In this document: positions 57,160 through 64,000 of the stretch, in pieces
Numbering within the stretch: position 1 is the stretch's first letter
How the letters are laid out: each line of letters begins with the position of its first letter
Origin: Alteromonas sp. C1M14
Lineage (GTDB): Bacteria; Pseudomonadota; Gammaproteobacteria; Enterobacterales; Alteromonadaceae
Direction of reading: 5' to 3'
Assembly: GCF_018860965.1 (NCBI RefSeq)
Contig: NZ_JAHKQF010000011.1
Location: 186,001 to 250,000 of the forward strand
DNA: 64,000 bases
Notes under the pieces: model-generated
Database searches by the model: none
The model's input: the letters and a program-made list of their open reading frames with translations, nothing else
Told to the model about the DNA's origin: nothing
Position numbers and translations under genes: made by a program

Positions 57160-57627
57160 ATGACTGATAATTACCTACTGAAGATATACCAGAAATTTTT
57201 AAAATTGCCTTTTGGGAGGAAACTATTTAGCTGGTACTCAGCACGCAGAGCCCCCTATTTTTCAACAATTTCGCCATTAATTACAACACTGAAACCCAAT
57301 CAGTGTGAAGTCACCTTAAGAAAACGCAAAATTGTGCAAAATCACATTGGTACGGTACATGTGATCGCCATTTGTAACGGCCTGGAAATGGCGATGGGCT
57401 TTATGTGTGAAGCATCTATACCCAAACACTTACGCTGGATCCCCAAAGGCATGACGGTGAAATATCCGGCAAAAGCAGCGACTGATATTCGCTGTGTGGC
57501 TACGGTGCCCAGTGACGCTTGGAAACCGGGAGATCTGAACGTTGACGTTAAGGCCTACGATTTGAAAGGCAACGTAGTTGTCGAAGGGGCGATTACCATC
57601 TGGGTAAGTCAAAAGCCTAGCAAATAG
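57160..57627 (+). CDS. DUF4442 hotdog-fold protein (thioesterase-like)
   Basis: Protein of 155 aa from the DUF4442 group of hotdog-fold proteins related to PaaI-type thioesterases. Recognisable segments are LITTLKPNQCEVTLRKRKIVQNHIGTVHVIAICNGLEMAMGF (hot-dog helix) and GMTVKYPAKAATDIRC. Activity is predicted, not known. The start could be nine codons upstream; this ATG gives MTDNYLLKIYQKF. No operon partner is seen. A hairpin overlapping the stop probably terminates it. Confidence 0.75.
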   Translation: MTDNYLLKIYQKFLKLPFGRKLFSWYSARRAPYFSTISPLITTLKPNQCEVTLRKRKIVQNHIGTVHVIAICNGLEMAMGFMCEASIPKHLRWIPKGMTVKYPAKAATDIRCVATVPSDAWKPGDLNVDVKAYDLKGNVVVEGAITIWVSQKPSK

Positions 57628-57635
57628 GTTTTTTT
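57611..57635 (+). terminator. Probable terminator overlapping the end of the DUF4442 gene
   Basis: AAAAGCCTA pairs with TAGGTTTTT (one G-U), loop GCAAA, in a T-rich setting. The stem includes the stop codon. Confidence 0.45.
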
Positions 57636-58099
57636 GTTCCTTTATGTGATGAACAACCAAGTATCGCCGCAATTATCTTGATGCTATGGGTGTTCATGGC
57701 TTTTTTGCTAAAAAATAGCGAAAAAAACAGCAAAAAGTGGTACTGTTCAAAGGTAGTGGAAGTAGCATAGACGGCCCCAATAATCAGTCTTAAATGGACG
57801 TTATATGGCCGCAGTACTCATACCAGTAAGGTAATATCGAAAGTAAAGATAGCAGGGGCGTCAAGCAGTATAGATATTAAGGCTAGGCTGTCATCGACGT
57901 TGATTGGGCATACACTGCTTTACAACATCTCATAACGAAATCGTAGTCGTGACGGCGATCATGGGTATGTTATCATGCAGGATGTAAAAATACTGTAAAC
58001 GGCTGTCCTAATCATATCGTGAAATCCTCTCAGGTCGAAACATTCATCCTAATTATTCCGTATATAGGGATATATATCTCACTTTTGTGCTTTTTGTTG
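57636..58099. other. Long non-coding region upstream of ilvIH
   Basis: I find no gene here on either strand. An A/T-rich inverted repeat (TTTTTTGCTA...TAGCGAAAAAA, 57701-57727) lies near the left end. The length and AT content suit an Lrp-type upstream regulatory region as in E. coli ilvIH, but no specific site was identified. Confidence 0.4.
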
Positions 58100-58128
58100 T
58101 TTAAAATTTCTAATGCCTTCGTTATAGT
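58100..58128 (+). promoter_or_regulatory. Predicted ilvIH promoter
   Basis: TTTAAA (-35; 4 of 6), 17-bp spacer, TATAGT (-10; 5 of 6), then a CCGCGC discriminator. Start of transcription near 58135, about 70 nt before the GTG. No leader peptide or terminator is visible in this short leader. Confidence 0.45.
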
Positions 58129-58204
58129 CCGCGCTACGGTAAGTTCCGCAAATTATCTAAACTAAGGTTACAAGACACAAGTCCAACTTACAGGAGATTT
58201 GACT

Positions 58205-59923
58205 GTGAAAATGATGTCAGGCGCTGCCATGGTGGTTGAAGCGCTAAAAGATGTGGGAGTCACACATGTATTCGGTTACCCAGGCGGGGCCGTTTTAGAC
58301 ATTTACGATGCGTTATTTGCGCAGGACGATGTCAAGCATGTGCTCGTGCGTCATGAACAGGCAGCCGCTCATATGGCGGATGGGTATGCACGTTCAACTG
58401 GCAAAACAGGCACAGTCCTTGTCACCTCTGGCCCAGGCGCAACCAATACCATTACCGGTATTGCTACCGCGTATATGGATTCCATTCCCATGGTCGTGTT
58501 ATCCGGTCAGGTGGCGTCTTCTTTAATTGGTGAAGATGCATTCCAAGAAACCGATATGGTGGGGTGTTCTCGCCCAATCGTTAAACACAGCTTTTTAGTT
58601 AAGCGGGCTGTGGATATTCCTGAAGCCATTGCGAAAGCCTTTTATATTGCTAATTCAGGCCGTCCCGGACCTGTGGTAGTGGATTTACCTAAAGATATTG
58701 TGAATGTTCAGGAATCCCATCCATACGTTTTTCCTGAATCTGTGGTCATGCGTTCATATAACCCCACCGAAAAAGGGCATATGAAGCAAATCAAAAAAGC
58801 GGTGGCTTCTATTATGAAGGCCGAGCGTCCAGTGATGTATGTGGGCGGCGGCGCAGTAGCCTGTGAAGCATCGGCTAAAGTGATCGAATTGGCTGAGAAG
58901 CTCAATACGCCGGTTACCTGTACGCTGATGGGCTTAGGCGCTTTTCCTGGTACCCATGATCAGTTTGTAGGTATGTTGGGTATGCACGGTACCCTCGAAG
59001 CGAATAAAACCATGCATAATGCCGACTGCATTATTGCCCTTGGTGCCCGTTTTGATGATCGTGTGACCAATAACGTGGAAAAGTTTTGTCCCCATGCCGA
59101 AATCATTCATGTTGATATCGATCCGGCTTCCATTTCCAAAACCATTAATGCCCATATTCCCATTGTAGGTAGTGTGGATAAAGTGCTAGACCAACTGTTT
59201 GGCCAACTTGAAGGGCAGGATTTCTCGGGCCAGAAAGAAAAGCTAGGCGACTGGTGGCAGCAGATTTCCCAGTGGCGTAAGCGGGAATGCTTAAAGTATG
59301 AACAAGGCGACACGGTTATTAAGCCGCAAAAAGTAATTGAGGCTTTGTATAAGCACACCAATGGTGATGCGTATATTAGCTCTGACGTAGGCCAACATCA
59401 GATGTTCGCAGCGTTATATTACCCATATAAAAAGCCGCGCCAGTGGATCAATTCGGGCGGCTTAGGCACCATGGGATTTGGTTTGCCGGCAGCAATGGGC
59501 GTGCAGGTAGCGCACCCGGAAGCGACCTCTGTTGTGGTAACCGGTGACGGTAGTATTCAAATGAATATTCAAGAATTGTCCACCTGTTTACAGTACAACT
59601 TGCCGGTAAAAATCATTTCTCTTAATAACCGGGCATTAGGCATGGTTCGCCAATGGCAGGATATGATTTACAAAGGCCGTCACTCTCATTCCTATATGGA
59701 TTCTATGCCTGATTTTGTGAAGTTGGCAGAAGCCTATGGTCACGTCGGTATTAAAGTCGAACGCCTTGATGAACTCGACGCCGCGATGGAAAAATGCTTC
59801 AGCTATACCGATCGCCTAGTATTTATGGACATTGCCATAGACCAGAACGAGCACGTTTACCCTATGCAGGTGAAGTTTGGTGCAATGGATGATATGCGTT
59901 TGAGTAAAACGGAGCGTACATAA
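58205..59923 (+). CDS. ilvI: Acetolactate synthase III, large subunit
   Basis: ThDP/FAD enzyme making acetolactate and acetohydroxybutyrate for Val, Leu and Ile. It is 572 aa; E. coli IlvI is 574. Catalytic Glu51 is in [15 protein letters not shown]. The substrate channel segment is [17 protein letters not shown], and the ThDP-Mg motif begins [22 protein letters not shown] lies 8 nt before this GTG; the TTG two codons upstream is too close to it. It is followed directly by the regulatory subunit, with overlapping TAATG. Confidence 0.96.
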   Translation: MKMMSGAAMVVEALKDVGVTHVFGYPGGAVLDIYDALFAQDDVKHVLVRHEQAAAHMADGYARSTGKTGTVLVTSGPGATNTITGIATAYMDSIPMVVLSGQVASSLIGEDAFQETDMVGCSRPIVKHSFLVKRAVDIPEAIAKAFYIANSGRPGPVVVDLPKDIVNVQESHPYVFPESVVMRSYNPTEKGHMKQIKKAVASIMKAERPVMYVGGGAVACEASAKVIELAEKLNTPVTCTLMGLGAFPGTHDQFVGMLGMHGTLEANKTMHNADCIIALGARFDDRVTNNVEKFCPHAEIIHVDIDPASISKTINAHIPIVGSVDKVLDQLFGQLEGQDFSGQKEKLGDWWQQISQWRKRECLKYEQGDTVIKPQKVIEALYKHTNGDAYISSDVGQHQMFAALYYPYKKPRQWINSGGLGTMGFGLPAAMGVQVAHPEATSVVVTGDGSIQMNIQELSTCLQYNLPVKIISLNNRALGMVRQWQDMIYKGRHSHSYMDSMPDFVKLAEAYGHVGIKVERLDELDAAMEKCFSYTDRLVFMDIAIDQNEHVYPMQVKFGAMDDMRLSKTERT

Positions 59924-60420
59924 TGAAGAGAATTATTTCAGTTTTAATGGAAAACGCCCCGGGTGCCTTGTCACGTATTGTTGGCGTATTTTCGCAACGA
60001 GGTTACAACGTAGACTCTTTATGCGTTGCGCCTACCGATGATCCTAGCCTTTCTCGTTTGACCATTACCACCCATGGCGATGATAAGGTCATTGAGCAAA
60101 TCACGAAACAGGTTAATAAACTTATTGATGTGTTAAAAGTGGTGGATCTTACGGAAGGGGCCCATGTCGAGCGTGAACTAATGCTGATCAAAGTGGCTAC
60201 TCGCACCGATGATATCCGCGCTGAAGTTAAGCGTAACAGTGATATCTTCCGTGGGCGCATTCTTGATGTTAATGGCAGTAATTATACTATTGAGATCACC
60301 GGCACTTCTGACAAACTAGATGCCTTTGCTTCTTCAATGGCGCAGTGTGCTGAAATTATTGAATCGTCGCGCACTGGTGTATGCGGTTTGGCTAGAGGCG
60401 AACGGGCGTTAAGACCGTAA
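59923..60420 (+). CDS. ilvH: Acetolactate synthase small (regulatory) subunit
   Basis: ACT-domain subunit giving valine feedback to IlvI. It is 165 aa, normal length. The N-terminal ACT domain has SVLMENAPGALSRIVGVFSQRGYNVDSL, and the C-terminal half contains ERELMLIKV and IEITGTSDKLDAF. It overlaps ilvI by 1 nt and ends in a strong terminator. Confidence 0.97.
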   Translation: MKRIISVLMENAPGALSRIVGVFSQRGYNVDSLCVAPTDDPSLSRLTITTHGDDKVIEQITKQVNKLIDVLKVVDLTEGAHVERELMLIKVATRTDDIRAEVKRNSDIFRGRILDVNGSNYTIEITGTSDKLDAFASSMAQCAEIIESSRTGVCGLARGERALRP

Positions 60421-60452
60421 CGTCAAACATAGCATCAGCCCCTTATATTGAT

Positions 60453-60496
60453 AAACCTCCATTTGCAGTTAGTCTGCAATTGGAGGTTTTTTTATG
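60453..60496 (+). terminator. Rho-independent terminator after ilvIH
   Basis: A 16-bp stem with one mismatch (AAACCTCCA..TGCAG / CTGCA..TGGAGGTTT), 5-nt loop, then seven or more T's. It reaches into the stop codon of the convergent gene. Confidence 0.92.
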
Positions 60497-61448
60497 AGCC
60501 ATTTCCGTAGTAGGCCTCTATCCGTAGCGCTACGCCCCAAGACGGTTTGAAGTCTTCTTCTCGTAACCATAGAACAAAAGGTTCAACTTCATAAAATAGC
60601 CAATTTCTCGTGGGGTTGGTACGAAAGCGAAAACTGGTGTAAACCTCGGTCAAGGCACGGCTCGGTTGCTGGGTACCTTCGGTAAATAACGTATAAATGG
60701 CCGCTGAAGTAGGGGTTAAAGGCTGCAAGTATTGTAGTTCGTGACGCCATAACCATTCATTTTTATCATCCCGATAGTAGTACCGGTTGTTAAAACGAAA
60801 AACATGTTCGGATTGACTTAGGTATTGCACCGTTGCGCCGATCTCAGCCCCTAATTTGTCCCGATTGTAATAATACAGTTCGGTATCGTAAAACAGGGAT
60901 AAAGTGTCAGACAGGGGCGCCGTATCCTGAAAGCGCGCTTTCCCATAAATTTGTCCTCGGCGTCCGGTGCCTAAACGATAAGACAACCGGGCATTTTCAC
61001 TTGCTTGGTAACGCAGCGCGATGGTGGTATTGTCTCTATTGCCTTGGATGGGCGCTCGCGCTGCTTTTATGGTGTTTTGATTGTCATTGTCTTCGTTATC
61101 GCTTAATACTAAATCTACCCGATTTTCCAGTGCTGGTAATTTAACACGTACGCGAAAACGTAAATCAACTTCGCTCAAATCTCGACTTCGTGGTTCCCAT
61201 CCTAAGCTTACGCGACCTTCCGCCCGTGCATCACGATAAGCGTCGCTACCTTCAATAGCAAAAAAGCTGTCTAACTGACGGGCGGTGTAATCCATAGATT
61301 GGGTTAAATTTTGTTGCCAGCTATCAAACCAGAGCTTACGTTCTGGTTCGCTGTGAATTGGCGCTGTGACCGGGCGCGCTTCCCGCTGGATCTGATATTG
61401 CTCGTTTGTCGGCATGGCAATGCACAACAAAAATAAAATACATGACAT
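60492..61448 (-). CDS. Predicted outer-membrane beta-barrel protein, unknown function
   Basis: I do not recognise a named family. From the ATG chosen it is 318 aa with a short signal-like N-terminus (MSCILFLLCIAMP); the frame runs 35 codons further upstream, so the start is uncertain. The mature part alternates polar and aromatic residues in strand-like runs of 8-12 (LFYDTELYYYNRDKLGAEIGATVQYL; FRFNNRYYYRDDKNEWLWRHELQYL), as outer-membrane barrels do. It has no close operon partner: ilvIH converges on it, and tatA runs divergently. It could be a structural porin or a surface-exposed barrel. Confidence 0.55.
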   Translation of the reverse strand: MSCILFLLCIAMPTNEQYQIQREARPVTAPIHSEPERKLWFDSWQQNLTQSMDYTARQLDSFFAIEGSDAYRDARAEGRVSLGWEPRSRDLSEVDLRFRVRVKLPALENRVDLVLSDNEDNDNQNTIKAARAPIQGNRDNTTIALRYQASENARLSYRLGTGRRGQIYGKARFQDTAPLSDTLSLFYDTELYYYNRDKLGAEIGATVQYLSQSEHVFRFNNRYYYRDDKNEWLWRHELQYLQPLTPTSAAIYTLFTEGTQQPSRALTEVYTSFRFRTNPTRNWLFYEVEPFVLWLREEDFKPSWGVALRIEAYYGNGS

Positions 61449-61635
61449 AAGCAATAAGTCTGTAACCTCATCATGGAATACTCTTAGGATGTATCCATAC
61501 GCAGCACAGGTCAAAGGAAAATAGAAAATTTGAATGTACTGCAATTTTGACATTCATAAGCACAATAGAAAATAATGTGGTGAAAGCTCGGGCAGGCAGT
61601 GGCATACTGTATGTCTTGATGTAAAGGAGATTTAT

Positions 61636-61875
61636 ATGGGCGGTATCAGCATCTGGCAATTACTTATTGTTTTAGTAATTGTTGTTCTTTTATTCGGTAC
61701 GAAAAGACTGAAAAGCATTGGCTCTGATTTAGGCGGTGCTGTTAAAGGGTTCAAAAAAGCTATCACAGAAGAAGAGGCAGATGCCGAATTTTCTGACGAT
61801 AAGCGGGTTGAAACCAAACAGAATAAGCAATCTGTAGAAGCCGAATCTAAGGCAGACGTTAAAGAAAAATCCTGA
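61636..61875 (+). CDS. tatA: Sec-independent translocase subunit TatA
   Basis: Pore-forming subunit for export of folded proteins with twin-arginine signals. It is 79 aa. A short membrane helix (about 6-21; [16 protein letters not shown]) is followed by the [22 protein letters not shown] amphipathic helix, then an acidic tail. AAAGGAGA precedes the ATG. The stop overlaps tatB as TGATG. Confidence 0.96.
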   Translation: MGGISIWQLLIVLVIVVLLFGTKRLKSIGSDLGGAVKGFKKAITEEEADAEFSDDKRVETKQNKQSVEAESKADVKEKS

Positions 61876-62174
61876 TGTTTGACATTGGTTTTTGGGAAAT
61901 TCTGGTCATTGGAGTGCTTGCCCTGCTGATTTTGGGTCCTGAGCGGTTACCCGGGGCATTGCGTTCGACCATCAATACTGTTCGAAGTGTGCGGAATATG
62001 GCCACAGGATTCAAACAGGAAGTTGAGCATCAACTGCGGGTTCATGAACTTCACGAAAACTTAAAAAAAGCCGAGGATCAAGGTTTAAAAGATATCTCTC
62101 CAGAACTTAAAGAGAGTGTCGATGAACTTAAAGACGCGGCAAAATCGGTACAAGAACCTTATAAAAAGAAGTAA
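61875..62174 (+). CDS. tatB: Sec-independent translocase subunit TatB
   Basis: Receptor subunit paired with TatC. It is 99 aa; E. coli TatB is 171, so the C-terminal tail is short. The N-terminal [30 protein letters not shown] is typical, with the Glu in the helix region (FWEIL) and the GPERLP hinge that distinguishes TatB from TatA. It is directly followed by tatC without a gap. Confidence 0.95.
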   Translation: MFDIGFWEILVIGVLALLILGPERLPGALRSTINTVRSVRNMATGFKQEVEHQLRVHELHENLKKAEDQGLKDISPELKESVDELKDAAKSVQEPYKKK

Positions 62175-62975
62175 ATGTCAGACGCAAATTCATTAATATC
62201 ACATTTAATCGAGCTGCGAGGCCGGGTTTTAAAAGCGCTGGCCAGTGTGCTCCTCGTTTTCTTATGTCTGGCGTATTTCGCTCAGGATCTTTACCAGATA
62301 TTGGCAAAGCCTCTGTTGCAATCCATGCCGGAAAACACGTCTATGATTGCAACGGATGTGGCCTCGCCTTTCTTTGCTCCCTTTAAACTCACATTGGTAC
62401 TGTCGTTTTTCATTGCCATTCCCTATGTGTTGTATCAGGTGTGGGCATTTGTGGCTCCGGGTTTATATAAAAACGAAAAGCGACTCGTGGCGCCGTTATT
62501 GTTCTCCAGCACCATGCTTTTTTATGCGGGTATGGCGTTCGCTTACTTTGTTGTGTTTCCCATCGCGTTTGCCTTTTTCAACAGTGTTGCTCCTGAAGGG
62601 GTAACTGTAAGCACGGATATTTCCAGTTACCTAAATTTCGTGTTGAAGCTATTTTTTGCTTTTGGTGTTTCCTTTGAAATACCCATTGCAATTATTTTGC
62701 TGTGTTGGACCGGCGTTACCGATGCCAAATCGCTACGAGCAAAGCGTCCTTATGTGGTGGTAGGTGCCTTCATAATGGGTATGCTATTAACCCCCCCAGA
62801 CGTGATTTCGCAAACTCTACTGGCCATTCCTATGTGGTTTTTATTTGAAGTAGGGGTGATTGTCGGTGGCTTTTATGCCGGCAAGAAAGAGGACGATAGC
62901 GAAGAAAATGACATTTCCGGTTCGGTGCCATCACAAATTAGTGATTTGGCCACCAATAATAAAGATGATGAATAA
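62175..62975 (+). CDS. tatC: Sec-independent translocase subunit TatC
   Basis: Six-helix receptor for twin-arginine signal peptides. It is 266 aa. The family start is [16 protein letters not shown], then [40 protein letters not shown], containing the conserved cytoplasmic-loop residues, and [28 protein letters not shown]. It ends in an acidic tail. It completes tatABC in standard order. Confidence 0.97.
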   Translation: MSDANSLISHLIELRGRVLKALASVLLVFLCLAYFAQDLYQILAKPLLQSMPENTSMIATDVASPFFAPFKLTLVLSFFIAIPYVLYQVWAFVAPGLYKNEKRLVAPLLFSSTMLFYAGMAFAYFVVFPIAFAFFNSVAPEGVTVSTDISSYLNFVLKLFFAFGVSFEIPIAIILLCWTGVTDAKSLRAKRPYVVVGAFIMGMLLTPPDVISQTLLAIPMWFLFEVGVIVGGFYAGKKEDDSEENDISGSVPSQISDLATNNKDDE

Positions 62976-62984
62976 GGAACAATA

Positions 62985-63548
62985 ATGAAGTATGCAATCT
63001 CTGTTGCCGGGCTAACCTTGTTTTTAGCGCTGTCGGCAAGTGCTCAGGCTGAAACCGTTTCTGATGCATTACAAGAATGTAGCAACGAACCAAACGATCT
63101 CAAACGTTTGATGTGTTTTGATGCCCTTACCGAGTCGATGAATATTTATGCCAATGCCGATCAGTCGGTAGCAGAAGCTGCGAGTGAACGGCCAAAACCA
63201 ATGCCGGTTCAAGCACCTCAAGCCCCCGAAGTGGCAGCGACAGTGTCTACCCCCGCGCCAGCGCCCCAGACTGCAGTGGCAGACGATTTTGGCTTAGAAG
63301 CTAAGCGTCAAGCAGAAGAAAACCTACCTAAAGTATTGTCTGCGATGGTAACGGAAGTGACTTCCTCACCCCGGGGCGATGCTATTATCACCCTCGATAA
63401 CGGCATGGTTTGGCGCGAGAATGACAAAAGTTCCCGTTTAAAGGTAAGTAAAGGCGACAGTATTACCATTGAACGTGGTGTACTTGGGTCGTTTTACCTT
63501 GGCCGCAGCGGTAAGAACAGCCGCATGGCTGTATATCGAATAAAATAG
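62985..63548 (+). CDS. Hypothetical periplasmic protein between tatC and tatD
   Basis: Protein of 187 aa with a Sec signal peptide (AGLTLFLALSASAQAE, cleaved near 22). The N-terminal domain holds a CxxxxxxxxRLMCFDAL motif (LQECSNEPNDLKRLMCFDAL), seen in several periplasmic proteins of unknown function. A Pro/Ala/Val linker lies at about 65-100. The C-terminal small beta domain (about 115-185) contains ITLDNGMVWRENDKSSRLKVSKGDSITIERG. Genes 9 bp upstream and 0 bp downstream suggest co-transcription with tat. It has a plain Sec-type signal, so it is not an evident Tat substrate. Confidence 0.75.
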   Translation: MKYAISVAGLTLFLALSASAQAETVSDALQECSNEPNDLKRLMCFDALTESMNIYANADQSVAEAASERPKPMPVQAPQAPEVAATVSTPAPAPQTAVADDFGLEAKRQAEENLPKVLSAMVTEVTSSPRGDAIITLDNGMVWRENDKSSRLKVSKGDSITIERGVLGSFYLGRSGKNSRMAVYRIK

Positions 63549-64000
63549 GTGAAGTGGTTTGACGCTGGAGTCAATCTGCTTGATAAGCGATTGGACGCAG
63601 CAGCGATAATTGCACGGGCCGAAGATGCCGGCGTTAAACGTGTTTGCGTCATTACGACCCATCCCGATGAGTGGGATGATGCGGCTGAGTTATTTGCACG
63701 CTACCCCCATGCTCTTTGCTATACGGTTGGCTGTCATCCTCATAATGCTAAAGTAATGACCGACTCTGCTTTTACTGTTTTAGAGCAACATTTGTCATCA
63801 CCTGGAGTGGTGGCAGTGGGTGAATGCGGTCTCGATTTTAACCGTGACTTCTCTGCTCGTGATGTGCAAGAAGCCGTGTTTAAACGTCAGTTAGACTTAG
63901 CCGTAAAGCATAAAAAACCCGTGTACCTTCATGAGCGTGATGCATTGACGCTACAGTTAGCATGTCTCGATGCAGTGGCCAATGACTTAGTGGGTGGTAT
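63549..64000 (+). CDS. tatD: TatD-family metal-dependent DNase, N-terminal part (3' truncated)
   Basis: First 150 residues of a TatD-family TIM-barrel nuclease. Visible motifs are WFDAGVNLLDK (in place of the usual metal-binding HxH form, as in E. coli TatD itself), YTVGCHPHNAK and VVAVGECGLDFNRDFS, which contain metal-binding Glu and His. The start is a GTG immediately after the upstream stop. It sits after tatC with one gene between. TatD is not needed for export; it acts on DNA 3' ends. Confidence 0.9.
   Translation, partial: MKWFDAGVNLLDKRLDAAAIIARAEDAGVKRVCVITTHPDEWDDAAELFARYPHALCYTVGCHPHNAKVMTDSAFTVLEQHLSSPGVVAVGECGLDFNRDFSARDVQEAVFKRQLDLAVKHKKPVYLHERDALTLQLACLDAVANDLVGG

Noticed and set aside
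57701..57727. A/T-rich inverted repeat as a terminator or sRNA
   Set aside because: Stem is almost only A-T with a bulge; too likely by chance.

Overview
The window is chromosomal DNA of a Gram-negative gammaproteobacterium, most likely a marine Alteromonadales/Alteromonadaceae relative. This is judged from remembered gene order and protein families; there is no rRNA gene and no database search was run. Pointers are the mrcA <> pilMNOPQ-aroKB-damX block, the astC-astA-astD-DUF1338 block, an argCBFGHA cluster, H-NOX next to a GGDEF/EAL enzyme, and a TorF-type porin. I see no phage, insertion sequence, CRISPR array or obvious genomic island.

Layout. 1-3.5 kb: the 3' end of parC, then an NO-sensing H-NOX gene with its cyclic-di-GMP enzyme. 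3.5-8.1 kb (minus): arginine succinyltransferase genes astC/argD, astA, astD plus a DUF1338 2-oxoacid oxygenase. 8.4-12.1 kb (minus): rpe-trpS-pabA-HDOD protein. 12.4-13.9 kb (plus): TorF-like porin and two small membrane proteins. 13.8-23.6 kb (minus): pilMNOPQ, aroK, aroB, damX, yaiI, dam. 23.7-28.2 kb (plus): PBP1a and NAD malic enzyme. 28.6-35.3 kb (minus): a six-gene arginine biosynthesis operon. 35.8-40.4 kb: mgsA, then a Cpx-like envelope-stress module (tandem LTXXQ protein, cpxR, cpxA) and a lysophospholipase. 40.7-46.2 kb: a small hypothetical, trmL and a macA-macB-OMF efflux operon. 46.2-48.4 kb (minus): gpsA-secB-grxC-yibN. 48.6-52.3 kb (plus): envC, D-cysteine desulfhydrase-like gene, yibQ-like gene, merC-like gene. 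52.3-56 kb (minus): ugpQ, EamA transporter, psd, rsgA. 56-64 kb: orn, two identical tRNA-Gly(GCC), DUF4442, ilvIH, an outer-membrane barrel candidate, tatABC, a periplasmic protein and the start of tatD.

Main find. The ~330-nt leader of the arginine operon appears to be an undescribed transcription attenuator. It holds a promoter overlapped by tandem ARG boxes, then a 41-codon ORF with a good Shine-Dalgarno. That ORF contains adjacent CGA-CGA Arg codons and ends CGG-TAG, 2 nt before an 18-bp hairpin followed by eight U's. The hairpin mismatches are G-U pairs only on the arg sense strand. A segment inside the leader ORF can form an alternative pairing with the terminator's 5' arm. This would couple arginine (or Arg-tRNA) sensing by translation to argCBFGHA transcription, on top of ArgR repression.

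Functional links. Arginine synthesis (argCBFGHA, argD) and degradation (astC/A/D) are both present, and astC/argD probably serves both. Perfect or near-perfect CpxR boxes (GTAAA repeats) lie in the cpx divergent region and upstream of macA, suggesting the MacAB efflux system belongs to the Cpx-like regulon. Cell-envelope functions (type IV pili, PBP1a, DamX, EnvC, YibQ, Psd, SecB, Tat) dominate the rest.
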